From assembly GCA_019240115.1 (NCBI GenBank), contig JAFAYV010000011.1, positions 62,001 through 126,000 of the forward strand: a stretch of DNA of 64,000 nt, in the 5' to 3' direction. The notes below the pieces were generated by a model. It worked only from the letters and a program-made list of their open reading frames with translations, was not told the DNA's origin and searched no databases. The stretch comes from Solirubrobacterales bacterium (GTDB lineage Bacteria > Actinomycetota > Thermoleophilia > Solirubrobacterales > Solirubrobacteraceae). Below are positions 37,592 to 46,929 of the stretch, piece after piece. Positions within the stretch are counted from its first letter, which is position 1, and each line of letters opens with the position of its first letter. Made by a program: the position numbers and the translations under genes.

Positions 37592-38527
37592 TCAGGCGGC
37601 AACGCGGAAGGCGCGCCGATAGGCGGTCGGGGTCGTGCCCGCGTCGCGCGCGAGGTGCAGGCGGAGGTTGCCGGCGGTGCCCAGGCCGCACCGTTGGGCG
37701 ATCTCCTCCACCGGGAGGTCGGTGGCCTCCAGCAGCCGGCGCACCTCGTCCAGGCGCTGGAGCGTCAGCCACCGCATCGGCGTCAGGCCGGTCTCGTCGA
37801 CGAAGCGTCGCGCGAGCGTCCGCGGCGAGAAGTGCGCGTGCGCCGCGAGGTCGGCGACGGTGATCGGGCGGTGCATCTCGCCGATCGCCCATTCGCAGGT
37901 GGGGGCGAGGCTCGGCCCCGCCCGCGGGATCGGCCGCCGCATGAACTGCGCCTGGCCGCCGGTCCGGTGCATCGCGGCGACCATCCGGCGCGCGACGTCG
38001 CCGGCCGCGTCGGCGCCATGGTCGGTGCGCACCATGTGCAGGCACAGGTCGATGCCCGCCGCCACGCCGGCGCTGGTCAGGATCCGGCCCTCGTCGATGT
38101 AGAGCACGTCGGGGTTGACGCGCACCGCCGGAAAGCGCGCGGCGAGCTCGTCGGCGTGCTCCCAGTGCGTGGTCGCCCGGCGTCCGTCGAGCAGGCCGGC
38201 CGCGGCGAGCGCGAACGCCCCGACGCACACCGAGGCGATGCGCGCCCCGCGCTCGGCGGCTCGGCGCAGCGCGCCGGCGACCGCCGGACCCGGGTCGGTC
38301 GTCGGCGCGAAGCCGGGGACGATCACCGTGTCCGCGGCGGCGAGGGCCCGCAGCGAGCGATCGACGTGGATGGCGAAACCCGTGGTGGTGGGGACGAGGC
38401 CCGGGCGCTCGGCGCACACCGCGAACACATATCGGCCGGCCTCGTCTCGATGACCGAACACCTGGGCCGGGATCGACAGGTCGAAGGCGACGATCTCCGG
38501 CAGCGCGAGGGCGACGACCCGGTGCAT
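37592..38527 (-). CDS. GlxA-family AraC-type regulator (DJ-1/PfpI domain + HTH)
   Basis: 311 aa. Residues about 5-170 form a DJ-1/PfpI-like domain with the nucleophile-elbow Cys in IASVCVGAFALAAAGLL. Residues about 215-310 are a double AraC helix-turn-helix, ADLAAHAHFSPRTLARRF and VEEIAQRCGLGTAGNLRLHL. Relatives regulate amino-acid and quaternary-amine catabolism in response to metabolites. Located beside the hydroxyproline cluster, but separated by low-complexity DNA, so a regulatory link is only possible. TAGGAT lies 12 nt before ATG 38527. Confidence 0.9.
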   Translation of the reverse strand: MHRVVALALPEIVAFDLSIPAQVFGHRDEAGRYVFAVCAERPGLVPTTTGFAIHVDRSLRALAAADTVIVPGFAPTTDPGPAVAGALRRAAERGARIASVCVGAFALAAAGLLDGRRATTHWEHADELAARFPAVRVNPDVLYIDEGRILTSAGVAAGIDLCLHMVRTDHGADAAGDVARRMVAAMHRTGGQAQFMRRPIPRAGPSLAPTCEWAIGEMHRPITVADLAAHAHFSPRTLARRFVDETGLTPMRWLTLQRLDEVRRLLEATDLPVEEIAQRCGLGTAGNLRLHLARDAGTTPTAYRRAFRVAA

Positions 38528-38803
38528 GGCAGGATGCTCATCCTATCGGTCGTCCCTGCCACTGTCGGATGGCCGTCCAGCCGCCACCGTGAGACCCACA
38601 TCGGCGACGAGAGGACCACCCTGAGCAGCCACATCGACTGTCCAACTGGAATACCTCGTCGAGTCCAAGGCACCCGAGGCCCTACTTCGAAGCCGCGATC
38701 GTCCCGCCCCGCGCCCGCCCGTCGCCCGCGCCCGCCCGTCGCCCCCGCCCGCCCCCGGTCGGCTGAGCGTGACCGAGGGGCACAGCGGGTAGGAGGAGGC
38801 GAG

Positions 38804-39397
38804 ATGCGCGAGATCGCCCCCGGCATCTTCCATTGGACCGCGTTTCACGACGCGATCGGCACCGACGTCAGCTCCTACTACGTCGCCTCGGCGGCCGCCG
38901 CGATCGATCCCAAGCAGCCGCCGGGCGGGTGGGCGCAGCTTCCCGACCGCCCCGCGCAGGTGCTGCTGTCGACGGGCCTGCACACGCGCGACGCCGGAGC
39001 CTGCGCGCAGGCTTTCGGCATCCCGATCCGCGTCTCCCACGAGGCCGCGCAGAGGATCGGCGACCGCCTGACCGTCGAGACGTTCGGCGCCGGCGACACC
39101 GTCGGCGAGGGGATCTCCGCGGTCCACATCGGCGTCCTGTGCGATGACGAGGGCGCGTTTCACATCGAGGCCGGAGGCGGGGCGCTCGAGATCGCCGACG
39201 CGGTCACGCATACGGACGGTCGCCTCGCCTTCTTCCGCGACTCGCTGCTCGGCGACGACCCCGAGCGGGTCAAGCGCGGCCTGCGGCAGGCTCTCGCCGG
39301 CCTGCTCGACCGCGACTTCGAGCACCTCCTGTTCGCCCACGGCGAGCCGATCGTCGGCGAGGGCAAGGCGAAGCTGCGCGAGTTCGTCGGCGCCTGA
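38804..39397 (+). CDS. Metallo-beta-lactamase-fold-like protein, degenerate metal site
   Basis: 197 aa starting MREIAPGIFHWTAFHDAIG, with the strand order of MBL-fold hydrolases (DVSSYYVASAAAAIDPK, then VLLSTGLHTRDAGA) but without HxHxDH. LLFAHGEPIVGEGKAKL near the end is the typical late His segment. The metal site is reduced, so it may be a non-catalytic or altered member. It has a strong GGAGGAGG Shine-Dalgarno 4 nt before ATG 38804. Function unknown. It ends 6 bp from the convergent Fpg/Nei gene. Confidence 0.75.
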   Translation: MREIAPGIFHWTAFHDAIGTDVSSYYVASAAAAIDPKQPPGGWAQLPDRPAQVLLSTGLHTRDAGACAQAFGIPIRVSHEAAQRIGDRLTVETFGAGDTVGEGISAVHIGVLCDDEGAFHIEAGGGALEIADAVTHTDGRLAFFRDSLLGDDPERVKRGLRQALAGLLDRDFEHLLFAHGEPIVGEGKAKLREFVGA

Positions 39398-39403
39398 CTC
39401 GCC

Positions 39404-40153
39404 TTAGCGCTGACACGCGGGGCACCAGTAGGTGGTGCGTCCCCCGACGGTGGCCCGCCGCAGCTCATGGCCGTCGCGCGGGCAGATGCCCTCGTGCCGG
39501 CGCGCCCTGATGAAGCGGCCGGTGTGAACCCCGCCCTTGCGGGTCGCCGAGCGGATCGCCGCGCGCAGCTCGCGGCGCAGGCGGTCGAGATCCTCGGTGC
39601 TCAGGTCGCCGGTGTCGCGCGCCGGCGCGATCCGCGCCTGCCACAGCGCCTGGTCGGCGAGAAGGTTGCCGACGCCGGCGATCGCGCCCTGGTTGAGCAG
39701 TCGCGCCTTGACCGCGGTGTGCCCGCGGCCGATCAGGCGCCGGAACTCGTCGCGCGCGACGCCCGCCGCGTCGGGCCCCACGTGGCCGAAGTCGGGGTTG
39801 AGGACCGCTCGTCCGAGCCGTCGCTTGTCGCGGAGCGCCAGCCGGGTCCCGTCCTCGAAGCGCAGCGCGAAGCGGTCCCACCTCGACGGCTCCTGCGCGG
39901 CGCCGTCGACGACGATCCGGCCTGCCATCCCGAGGTGCAGGCCGAGCGTCGGCCCGTCGTCGGTCTGCAGCCACAGGAACTTGCCGCGGCGGTGCGCGCT
40001 CGTCAGCTCGTGGCCGGCCAGCGCGGCGGAGATCTCGCCGGGGGCGTGCGGGCGGCAGACATAGGTGTCGGCGTCCTCGGCGCGCGCAATCCTGCGGCCG
40101 ACCGCCGACTCGAGCGTCTGGCGGGCCCGCTCAGCCTCGGGGAGCTCGGGCAT
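39404..40153 (-). CDS. Fpg/Nei-family DNA glycosylase/AP lyase
   Basis: 249 aa. MPELPEAERARQTLE gives the catalytic Pro2 and Glu3. GHTAVKARLLNQGAIAGVGN is the H2TH motif, and the C-terminal zinc finger ends in RTTYWCPACQR. The first zinc pair reads CPRDGH instead of CxxC, so Asp or His must replace a cysteine ligand. Predicted to excise oxidised bases, complementing the MutY-type enzyme at 30385. Start supported by TAGGCT 8 nt upstream. Divergent from the DsbA-like gene, 34 bp between starts. Confidence 0.92.
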   Translation of the reverse strand: MPELPEAERARQTLESAVGRRIARAEDADTYVCRPHAPGEISAALAGHELTSAHRRGKFLWLQTDDGPTLGLHLGMAGRIVVDGAAQEPSRWDRFALRFEDGTRLALRDKRRLGRAVLNPDFGHVGPDAAGVARDEFRRLIGRGHTAVKARLLNQGAIAGVGNLLADQALWQARIAPARDTGDLSTEDLDRLRRELRAAIRSATRKGGVHTGRFIRARRHEGICPRDGHELRRATVGGRTTYWCPACQR

Positions 40154-40161
40154 CAGCGCCC

Positions 40162-40167
40162 AGCCTA
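40162..40167 (-). promoter_or_regulatory. -10 hexamer TAGGCT of Fpg/Nei gene
   Basis: Minus-strand element 8 nt before ATG 40153, paired with a divergent -10 at 40175. Confidence 0.5.
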
Positions 40168-40174
40168 TGCCAAG

Positions 40175-40180
40175 TAAGCT
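40175..40180 (+). promoter_or_regulatory. -10 hexamer TAAGCT of DsbA-like gene
   Basis: It ends 6 nt before ATG 40187. CGGAGG also sits directly before the ATG but is too close for a normal Shine-Dalgarno. Confidence 0.5.
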
Positions 40181-40186
40181 CGGAGG

Positions 40187-41038
40187 ATGTCCTCCGCGCT
40201 GACGATCACCGAGTACACCGATCCCGCCTGCCCGTTCGCCTGGTCGGCCGAGCCGTCGCGCCGGCGGCTGCGCTGGCTGTACGGCGATCAGCTCGAGTGG
40301 CGGCCGCGGATGGTCGGCCTCTCCGAGCACGCCGGGGAATACGAGGAGCGAGGGTTCACCCCCGAGCGCCTCTCGGCCTCGCTGGCGCGGCTCGCGCACG
40401 CGCACGGGATGCCGATGGACACCTCGAGGCGGCCTCGGATGGCGGCCACGGTGCCGGCCTGCCGCGCGGTGGTGGCCACGCGCCTGCACGCGCCCGACCG
40501 CGAGGCAGCGATCCTGCGCAACCTCCGGGTCCTGCACTTCTCCGCCAACCTGCTCGACGAGCCGGCCACGCTCGCCGTCGCGGCGCAACGGTCGCAGGTC
40601 GACGCCGCTGCGCTCGAGGACTGGCTGGCCGAGCCCGAGACCGAACGGCGGCTGCGCCGGGACCTCGACGAGGCGCGGCACCCTACCGCCGAGTCGCTGG
40701 CGCTGGCGCACAAGCTGGCCGGCACCGACGACGGCGGCCACCGCTACACCTGTCCGTCGTATGAGATCGTGCGGACCGCGGACGGCGCCTCGCTCAGCGT
40801 GCCGGGGTTCCAGCCGACGGGCGCCTACGAGGTCGCGATCGCCAATCTGGGACCGCAGCTGAGCCGGCGCGCGGCGCCCGACGACGTGGCCGAGGTGCTC
40901 GACTGGGCCGGCGAGCCGCTGGCTTCGGCGGAGGTGGCGGCGGTGTGCGAGATCGATCTCGACGACGCCCGCGAGCGGCTCGGGCGGGTGGCCGTCGAGG
41001 AGCACATCGGCCACGACGGCCTCTGGAGCCTGAACTGA
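40187..41038 (+). CDS. DsbA-family (FrnE-like) thiol oxidoreductase
   Basis: 283 aa with the thioredoxin-fold start ITEYTDPACPFAWSAEPSRR. The active site is ACPFAW, a single cysteine rather than CxxC, as in many FrnE/HCCA-like cytoplasmic members. An alpha-helical insertion (about 60-190) and the cis-Pro strand GASLSVPGFQPTGAYEV follow. No signal peptide, so cytoplasmic. Substrate unknown; glutathione/mycothiol-linked isomerase or disulfide chemistry is possible. It ends in a clear hairpin at 41041. Confidence 0.82.
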   Translation: MSSALTITEYTDPACPFAWSAEPSRRRLRWLYGDQLEWRPRMVGLSEHAGEYEERGFTPERLSASLARLAHAHGMPMDTSRRPRMAATVPACRAVVATRLHAPDREAAILRNLRVLHFSANLLDEPATLAVAAQRSQVDAAALEDWLAEPETERRLRRDLDEARHPTAESLALAHKLAGTDDGGHRYTCPSYEIVRTADGASLSVPGFQPTGAYEVAIANLGPQLSRRAAPDDVAEVLDWAGEPLASAEVAAVCEIDLDDARERLGRVAVEEHIGHDGLWSLN

Positions 41039-41040
41039 CG

Positions 41041-41063
41041 GGTCGCCCGGTGGCCGGGCGACC
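41041..41063 (+). terminator. Perfect 10-bp hairpin after the DsbA-like gene
   Basis: GGTCGCCCGG, a 3-nt loop and CCGGGCGACC, beginning 2 nt after the stop codon. No T tract, as is common for GC-rich actinobacteria. Confidence 0.7.
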
Positions 41064-41123
41064 GCTCCGGATTCTCGCCCCGGGGCCAACCGCGCGGCGC
41101 GCGCCGCGGGGCACACCGAGTGC

Positions 41124-41417
41124 GTGGGCGACGCGCGAGGCGCGCTTGTTGTCGGTGGCGGCATCGCCGGCCGGACGCTGTGCGAGGCGGTCCGCGACCG
41201 CGACCCCGAGGTGCCGCTGACGCTGCTCTGCGGCGAGCCGCACCCTTCCTGCGATCGCGTCAACCTATCCGATGCTCGCCGGCGAGGCGCTGGGGACGCC
41301 GCTCGGCAACCTGCGGCTGCGTCCCGGCGAGTGGTACGAGGACGGCGCCGTCGCGCTGACCACGAGCGCGCGGGTCCGGGCGCCCGCGAGACGCGCGGGA
41401 CGCTGGCGAACGACTGA
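41124..41417 (+). pseudogene. N-terminal fragment of NirB-like NAD(P)/FAD oxidoreductase, frameshifted
   Basis: The first frame reads GALVVGGGIAGRTLCEAVRD and then HPSCDRVNLS, matching the FAD-binding start and YDRVNLS motif of nitrite reductase large-subunit-type oxidoreductases. Homology then continues in another frame as MLAGEALGTPLGNLRLRPGE and YEDGAVALTTSARV before stopping near residue 95. The remaining 300 or more residues are missing. Decayed and probably not functional. Confidence 0.72.
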
Positions 41418-41436
41418 TCGGACCCGGGTTCGTCGC

Positions 41437-41646
41437 TCAGGCGGGATGCAGCGCGCCGGGCTTGTGCACCGCCGTGCGCCCGGTCTTCTCGCTGCGCACG
41501 AGGTACTGGGGGTCGTCCTCGGAGGCCGTGACCGTGCGTCCGCCGGCCTCGGTGTCGGCGGTGATCTTGCGCTCGACGGTGCCCACCGAGCTCTCGTTGC
41601 CGGCGTCCCAGCGAACGCGATCGCCCTTCTTGAAGTCCTGGCTCAT
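41437..41646 (-). CDS. DUF2945/HVA1-type small protein (Tudor-like)
   Basis: 69 aa: SQDFKKGDRVRWDAGNESSV, VGTVERKITADTE and DPQYLVRSEKTGRTAVHKPG match the hypervirulence-associated (HVA1/DUF2945) family of small SH3/Tudor-like proteins. Cytosolic, function unknown. It lies 29 bp downstream of the malic enzyme gene on the same strand and may be co-transcribed. Confidence 0.85.
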   Translation of the reverse strand: MSQDFKKGDRVRWDAGNESSVGTVERKITADTEAGGRTVTASEDDPQYLVRSEKTGRTAVHKPGALHPA

Positions 41647-41675
41647 GGGCGCAGGCTGCCCGCGGAGCCGGGGCA

Positions 41676-43130
<1,455 letters not shown>

Positions 43131-43196
43131 TGTCTCCTCCTTCGCTGATCGACGCTGCAAGCTTACGGCCCGGTGCGCCGCGGGGCCGGCTTCCGG

Positions 43197-44462
43197 TCAG
43201 GCGGCGCTCGGCCTGCCCGGAGGCTCGAGGTCGGACGGCGGCTCGGGACGCCGGCCCGCGCGGCGGCGGGCGATGACGTCGGCGACCCAGCGATCGCCGG
43301 CGCCGGTGATCCACGGTCGCTCGATCACGCGCGAGAAGACGGCCGCCAACGCCAGGACGAAGGCCCAGACGAGGACCGTCTCGCCCATGCCGCCGCCACC
43401 GGCGTCGTGGATCAGGCGCTCGCCGACCGAGAGCAGAATCGGGTGCAGCAGGTAGAGCGAGTAGGAGAACAGGCCGACCGAGGCGAGACCACGGACGAGC
43501 GTCCGCATCGTGGCGCGTTCCAGCAGCCAGCCCTCGCGGTCGATCATCGCCTGCAGCACCACGAAGTAGCCGAGGCCGACCAGCGGGTCGAGCAGCACGT
43601 CGCTGATGTGGAACATATGGCCGCTCAGCGTCGCGAGGCCCACCGGAAAGCGGAACATGAGGGCCGCGACGGCGAGCAGCGCGACGGCGAGCAGCGGCGA
43701 GCGGGTGATGCGCGGCAGCTTCACGCGGCCGAAGTACGCCTCGGCCGCCAGCACGCCGAGAAACCATTCGAAGGCGCGGCTGGGGACCTGCCCGTAGAAG
43801 ACCCGCGAGAGGGGGGTGACGTGATCTCCGGGGAGGAACTGGCCGACGGGGACCGAGGTGGTGACCAGCTCGGCGGCCACCCGCCAGACGAGCGCGATCC
43901 CCAGCGCGGCGAGGACGATGCGCACGACGCCGATCCGCCGCAGGCGGGTGATCAGCAGCGCGTAGACGGCGTAGATCTGGATCTCGAGGCCGAGGCTCCA
44001 GGCGACCGCGACGAAGGGCAGCGTGTACAGCGTGCCCGGGAAGACGAGGATCTGCTCGATGATGGCCAGCCAGCCCGGGATGTTCCCATGGGCCACCACC
44101 ATGGGCACCGGCGCGGTCAACGAGGTGCCGAGCGCGGCGGTGAGGGCGACCGTCAGCGCGACGACGGCCAGGTAGGTGGGATACAGGCGGAAGAAGCGCC
44201 GGCGCGCGAAGCCGCGCCGGGTGAAGCGATGATGGGGCACGTCGCTGGCCGCCCAGCGGAAGTGGATCGAGAAGCCCGAGAGCACCAGGAACAGCCCCAC
44301 GCCCGACCAGCCGAACGCCGCGATCGGCTTGAGCACCGACAGGGGGCCGACGTCGCGCCCGGTGTGGAACACGAGCACCAGCAGGGCGGCCACGCCGCGC
44401 AGGGCGTCGACGCTCGTCAGGCGCGGAAGCCGCGTCCCTCCCGAGGTCCGCTCGGCCGACAT
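43197..44462 (-). CDS. Acyltransferase 3 family membrane protein
   Basis: 421 aa with about ten hydrophobic helices. LTSVDALRGVAALLVLVFHT carries the R/H of the family active site, and GLFLVLSGFSIHFRW and RRRFFRLYPTYL follow as in OafA-like O-acyltransferases that modify sugars of the cell envelope or secondary metabolites. The C-terminal 30 residues are Arg/Pro-rich and cytoplasmic. Acceptor unknown. It starts at ATG 44462, divergent from the polymerase gene. Confidence 0.9.
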   Translation of the reverse strand: MSAERTSGGTRLPRLTSVDALRGVAALLVLVFHTGRDVGPLSVLKPIAAFGWSGVGLFLVLSGFSIHFRWAASDVPHHRFTRRGFARRRFFRLYPTYLAVVALTVALTAALGTSLTAPVPMVVAHGNIPGWLAIIEQILVFPGTLYTLPFVAVAWSLGLEIQIYAVYALLITRLRRIGVVRIVLAALGIALVWRVAAELVTTSVPVGQFLPGDHVTPLSRVFYGQVPSRAFEWFLGVLAAEAYFGRVKLPRITRSPLLAVALLAVAALMFRFPVGLATLSGHMFHISDVLLDPLVGLGYFVVLQAMIDREGWLLERATMRTLVRGLASVGLFSYSLYLLHPILLSVGERLIHDAGGGGMGETVLVWAFVLALAAVFSRVIERPWITGAGDRWVADVIARRRAGRRPEPPSDLEPPGRPSAA

Positions 44463-44531
44463 AACCGATCAACGAACGTCGCGGGCCGGGACTGCCGCGC
44501 CCTCGTGGCGATCGACATCGACTCCGGGTGC

Positions 44532-44537
44532 GACGAT
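44532..44537 (+). promoter_or_regulatory. Candidate -10 hexamer GACGAT of LigD-type polymerase gene
   Basis: One mismatch to TACGAT; ends 8 nt before ATG 44546. Confidence 0.35.
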
Positions 44538-44545
44538 CCGCGGTG

Positions 44546-45490
44546 ATGATGCCCACCCCCGCCGCCGAGATCCGGGTCGCCGAGCGCAGCGTGCGCATCT
44601 CCAACCCCGACCGCGTCTACTTCTCGGCCCGCGGCGAGACCAAGCTCGACCTCGTCAACTACTACCTGAGCGTCGGCGACGGGATCGTGCGGGCGCTGCG
44701 CGAGCGGCCGTGCATGCTGCACCGGTTCCCGAAGGGCGTCGACGACAAGAAGGTCCATCAGAAGCGGATCCCGTCGGGCGCGCCGCCATGGATCGAGACC
44801 GTTCGAGTGACCTTCCCCCGCTACGGGCGCCATGCCGACGAGCTGTGCGTGACCGAGCTCGCCGACGTCATCTGGGCGGTGCAGATGTCGACCGTCGAGT
44901 TCCACCCGTGGAACTCGCGGCGCGCCGACGTGGAGCGGCCCGACGAGTGGCGGATCGATCTCGACCCGATGCCCGACTGTCCGCTGGCGCGGGTGCGCCG
45001 GGTCGCGGGGGTGGCGCGCGAGGTGCTCGACGAGCTCGGGGCGGTCGGCTGGCCCAAGACCTCGGGCGGCAACGGGATCCACATCTATGTCCGGGTCGCC
45101 CCCGAGTACGGGTTCGGCGAGGTCCGCCGGGCCGCGCTCGCGTTCGCCCGCGAGGTGGCGCGCCGCGCGCCCGAGGACGCGACCACGACCTGGTGGCGCA
45201 AGGATCGCGCGCCCGACAAGGTCTTCGTCGACTACAACCAGAACGCCCGCGATCACACGATCGCGAGCGCCTACTCGGTCCGCGGGGTCGCCGAGGGGAC
45301 CGTGTCGGCGCCGATCACCTGGCAGGAGGTCGACGACGTGAGCCCCAACGAGCTGACGATCGCCACCATGCCGGCCCGCTATGCGCGACTCGGCGACCTG
45401 CACGCCGGGATCGACGACACCGTGTTCTCGTTGCGCCCGCTGCTGGAGTGGGCCGACCGCGACGACCTCGAGGTGCCGCCCGACGGCTGA
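44546..45490 (+). CDS. Stand-alone LigD-type polymerase/primase domain (PolDom)
   Basis: 314 aa archaeo-eukaryotic primase-like polymerase: VYFSARGETKLDLVNYYLSV, MLHRFPKGV, WRIDLDPMPD with the metal-binding Asp pair, KTSGGNGIHIYV, and TTWWRKDRAPDKVFVDYNQN. It lacks the ligase and phosphoesterase domains of full LigD, and no Ku gene is in the window. Such proteins fill gaps with ribo- or deoxynucleotides in end joining or excision repair. ATG 44546 chosen for its -10 spacing; an ATG follows immediately. Confidence 0.93.
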   Translation: MMPTPAAEIRVAERSVRISNPDRVYFSARGETKLDLVNYYLSVGDGIVRALRERPCMLHRFPKGVDDKKVHQKRIPSGAPPWIETVRVTFPRYGRHADELCVTELADVIWAVQMSTVEFHPWNSRRADVERPDEWRIDLDPMPDCPLARVRRVAGVAREVLDELGAVGWPKTSGGNGIHIYVRVAPEYGFGEVRRAALAFAREVARRAPEDATTTWWRKDRAPDKVFVDYNQNARDHTIASAYSVRGVAEGTVSAPITWQEVDDVSPNELTIATMPARYARLGDLHAGIDDTVFSLRPLLEWADRDDLEVPPDG

Positions 45491-45531
45491 CTGCTTGCTC
45501 GCGCCGCGCGCGGGGTATCACGGCGGAGAGC

Positions 45532-46065
45532 ATGCCCGAGGCGTTGCTGATCATCGACGTTCAGAACGACTTCCTGCCCGACGGTGCGCTCGCGGTGCCG
45601 GACGGCGACCAGGTCATCGGGCCGATCAACGCGCTCGCCGCCGACCCGCGCTTTGACGTCGTCGTCGCCACCCGCGATTGGCATCCCGCCGACCACGACT
45701 CGTTCGTCGATCAGGGTGGTCCGTGGCCGGCGCACTGCGTGCAGGGAACGCCCGGCGCCGAGCTGTCGGCCGACCTGCGCCGCGAGGCGATCGACGCCGT
45801 GATCGACACCGGCACCGTTCGCGGCGACGAGGGCTACTCCGGCTTCGAGGGCGAGGAGTTGCGCGAGCTGCTGCGCTCCGAGCAGGTCGACGCGGTCACG
45901 ATCGTCGGCCTGGCGACCGACGTGTGCGTGAAGCACACCGCCGCCGACGCGCTGCGCGAGGGGCTGCAGGTGACGATCGAGACCGCCGGGGTGCGCGGGA
46001 TCGACGCGCGGGACAGCCGCGAGGCGCTGCGCGGGCTGGCCGAGTCCGGCGCGCAGGTGAACTGA
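45532..46065 (+). CDS. Nicotinamidase/PncA-like isochorismatase-fold hydrolase, catalytic Lys replaced
   Basis: 177 aa. LLIIDVQNDFLPDGAL has the catalytic Asp (residue 9), ATRDWHPADHDSF the metal ligands, GPWPAHCVQGT is conserved, and GLATDVCVKHTAADA contains the nucleophile Cys. The catalytic Lys expected before G(T/A)x...YSGFEG is Thr (VIDTGTVRGDEGYSGFEG), so activity is uncertain. Nicotinamidase makes nicotinate for NAD salvage. GGCGGAG lies close to ATG 45532. A small NTF2-like gene follows after 5 nt. Confidence 0.88.
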   Translation: MPEALLIIDVQNDFLPDGALAVPDGDQVIGPINALAADPRFDVVVATRDWHPADHDSFVDQGGPWPAHCVQGTPGAELSADLRREAIDAVIDTGTVRGDEGYSGFEGEELRELLRSEQVDAVTIVGLATDVCVKHTAADALREGLQVTIETAGVRGIDARDSREALRGLAESGAQVN

Positions 46066-46070
46066 TCGCG

Positions 46071-46481
46071 ATGGCGCTTCCGGGGCGCGAGGACATCGAG
46101 GACATCTTCGGCAAGCTCGCCGATCCCGACACCGCGATCGAGTTCTTCGAGCGCGTCGCCGACGACGTCGACTGGACGGTGATGGGAACCCACCCGCTCG
46201 CCGGCCGCTACCACGGTCGCAGCGAGTTCATCGAGGCGACGTTCGACCGGCTGGCGCCGCTCATGCGCGACGGCCTGCGCCTCGAGCTCGAGCACGTCCA
46301 CATCGACGGCGACACGGCGATCGTGGAGCTCGAGGCCACCGCGACGACGCTCGAGGGCAAGCCCTTCGCCAATCGCTACTGCTGGGTGTGCCGGTTCGAG
46401 CTCGAGATGATCGTCGAGGTCCGCGCCTACCTGGATTCGGCCATGGTCGCCGAGACCGTGGCCGCCAACGAGCCGGCCTGA
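46071..46481 (+). CDS. NTF2/SnoaL-like protein
   Basis: 136 aa alpha+beta-barrel fold typical of SnoaL-like proteins: FFERVADDVDWTVMGTHPLA, YHGRSEFIEATFDRL and NRYCWVCRFELEMIVEVRAY. No catalytic residues can be assigned. It begins 5 nt after pncA, probably the same transcript. Its TGA lies in the first of three TGATCA-bearing repeats shared with the convergent F420-linked gene. Confidence 0.8.
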   Translation: MALPGREDIEDIFGKLADPDTAIEFFERVADDVDWTVMGTHPLAGRYHGRSEFIEATFDRLAPLMRDGLRLELEHVHIDGDTAIVELEATATTLEGKPFANRYCWVCRFELEMIVEVRAYLDSAMVAETVAANEPA

Positions 46482-46525
46482 TCACCGCTCGGCGCCTGAT
46501 CACCGCTCCGGCGCCTGATCACGGC
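46474..46525. repeat. Three ~19-bp repeats with TGATCA at a convergent gene junction
   Basis: TGATCA occurs at 46479, 46497 and 46516. The plus-strand gene stops at the first (TGA 46479-46481) and the minus-strand gene at the last (TCA 46519-46521). The unit is close to CGGCGCCTGATCACCGCTC. Confidence 0.9.
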
Positions 46526-46929
46526 TCGGCGGCGCTCCAGCCGCTGAAGCGTTCGACGTCGACCGCAAGCACTGCGCCGGTGGTCGTCTGCTGGGGATAG
46601 CGCTCCGCGAGCGCCGCGAGCGCCGCGACCGCCTCGGGTTCGTCGCCCTGCAGGACCCGGGCGGCGCCGTCGGCGCGAACCCACCAGAGCGCCGTCCAGT
46701 CCTCCTCGTAGTGGTCGACGAGCAGGCTGACGCGCGGGTTGACGTCCACGTTGGCCAGCCGCCGCAGCGCGGTCGTGCGCTTGGGCTTGGCGTCGACCGC
46801 GCTGTAGATCGTCTCGCCGCGCGCCGCGAACACGATCGCGACGAGGTGGGGCCGACCGTCGGCGTCGGCCGTGGCCAGGCGCGCCACCCGGGCGGCGAGG
46901 AACCGCGCGCGGGCCTCCTCGGGGGTCAC
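46519..46929 (-). CDS. PPOX-class probable F420-dependent oxidoreductase
   Basis: 136 aa split-barrel flavin/F420-binding protein of the TIGR03668-like group: RFLAARVARLATADADGRPH, IYSAVDAKPKRTTALRRLAN, VSLLVDHYEEDWTALWWVRA. It probably reduces or binds F420 with an unknown substrate. GTG 46929 overlaps the TGA of the upstream luciferase-like oxidoreductase (GTGA), so the two F420-type proteins are made together. Confidence 0.88.
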   Translation of the reverse strand: MTPEEARARFLAARVARLATADADGRPHLVAIVFAARGETIYSAVDAKPKRTTALRRLANVDVNPRVSLLVDHYEEDWTALWWVRADGAARVLQGDEPEAVAALAALAERYPQQTTTGAVLAVDVERFSGWSAAEP

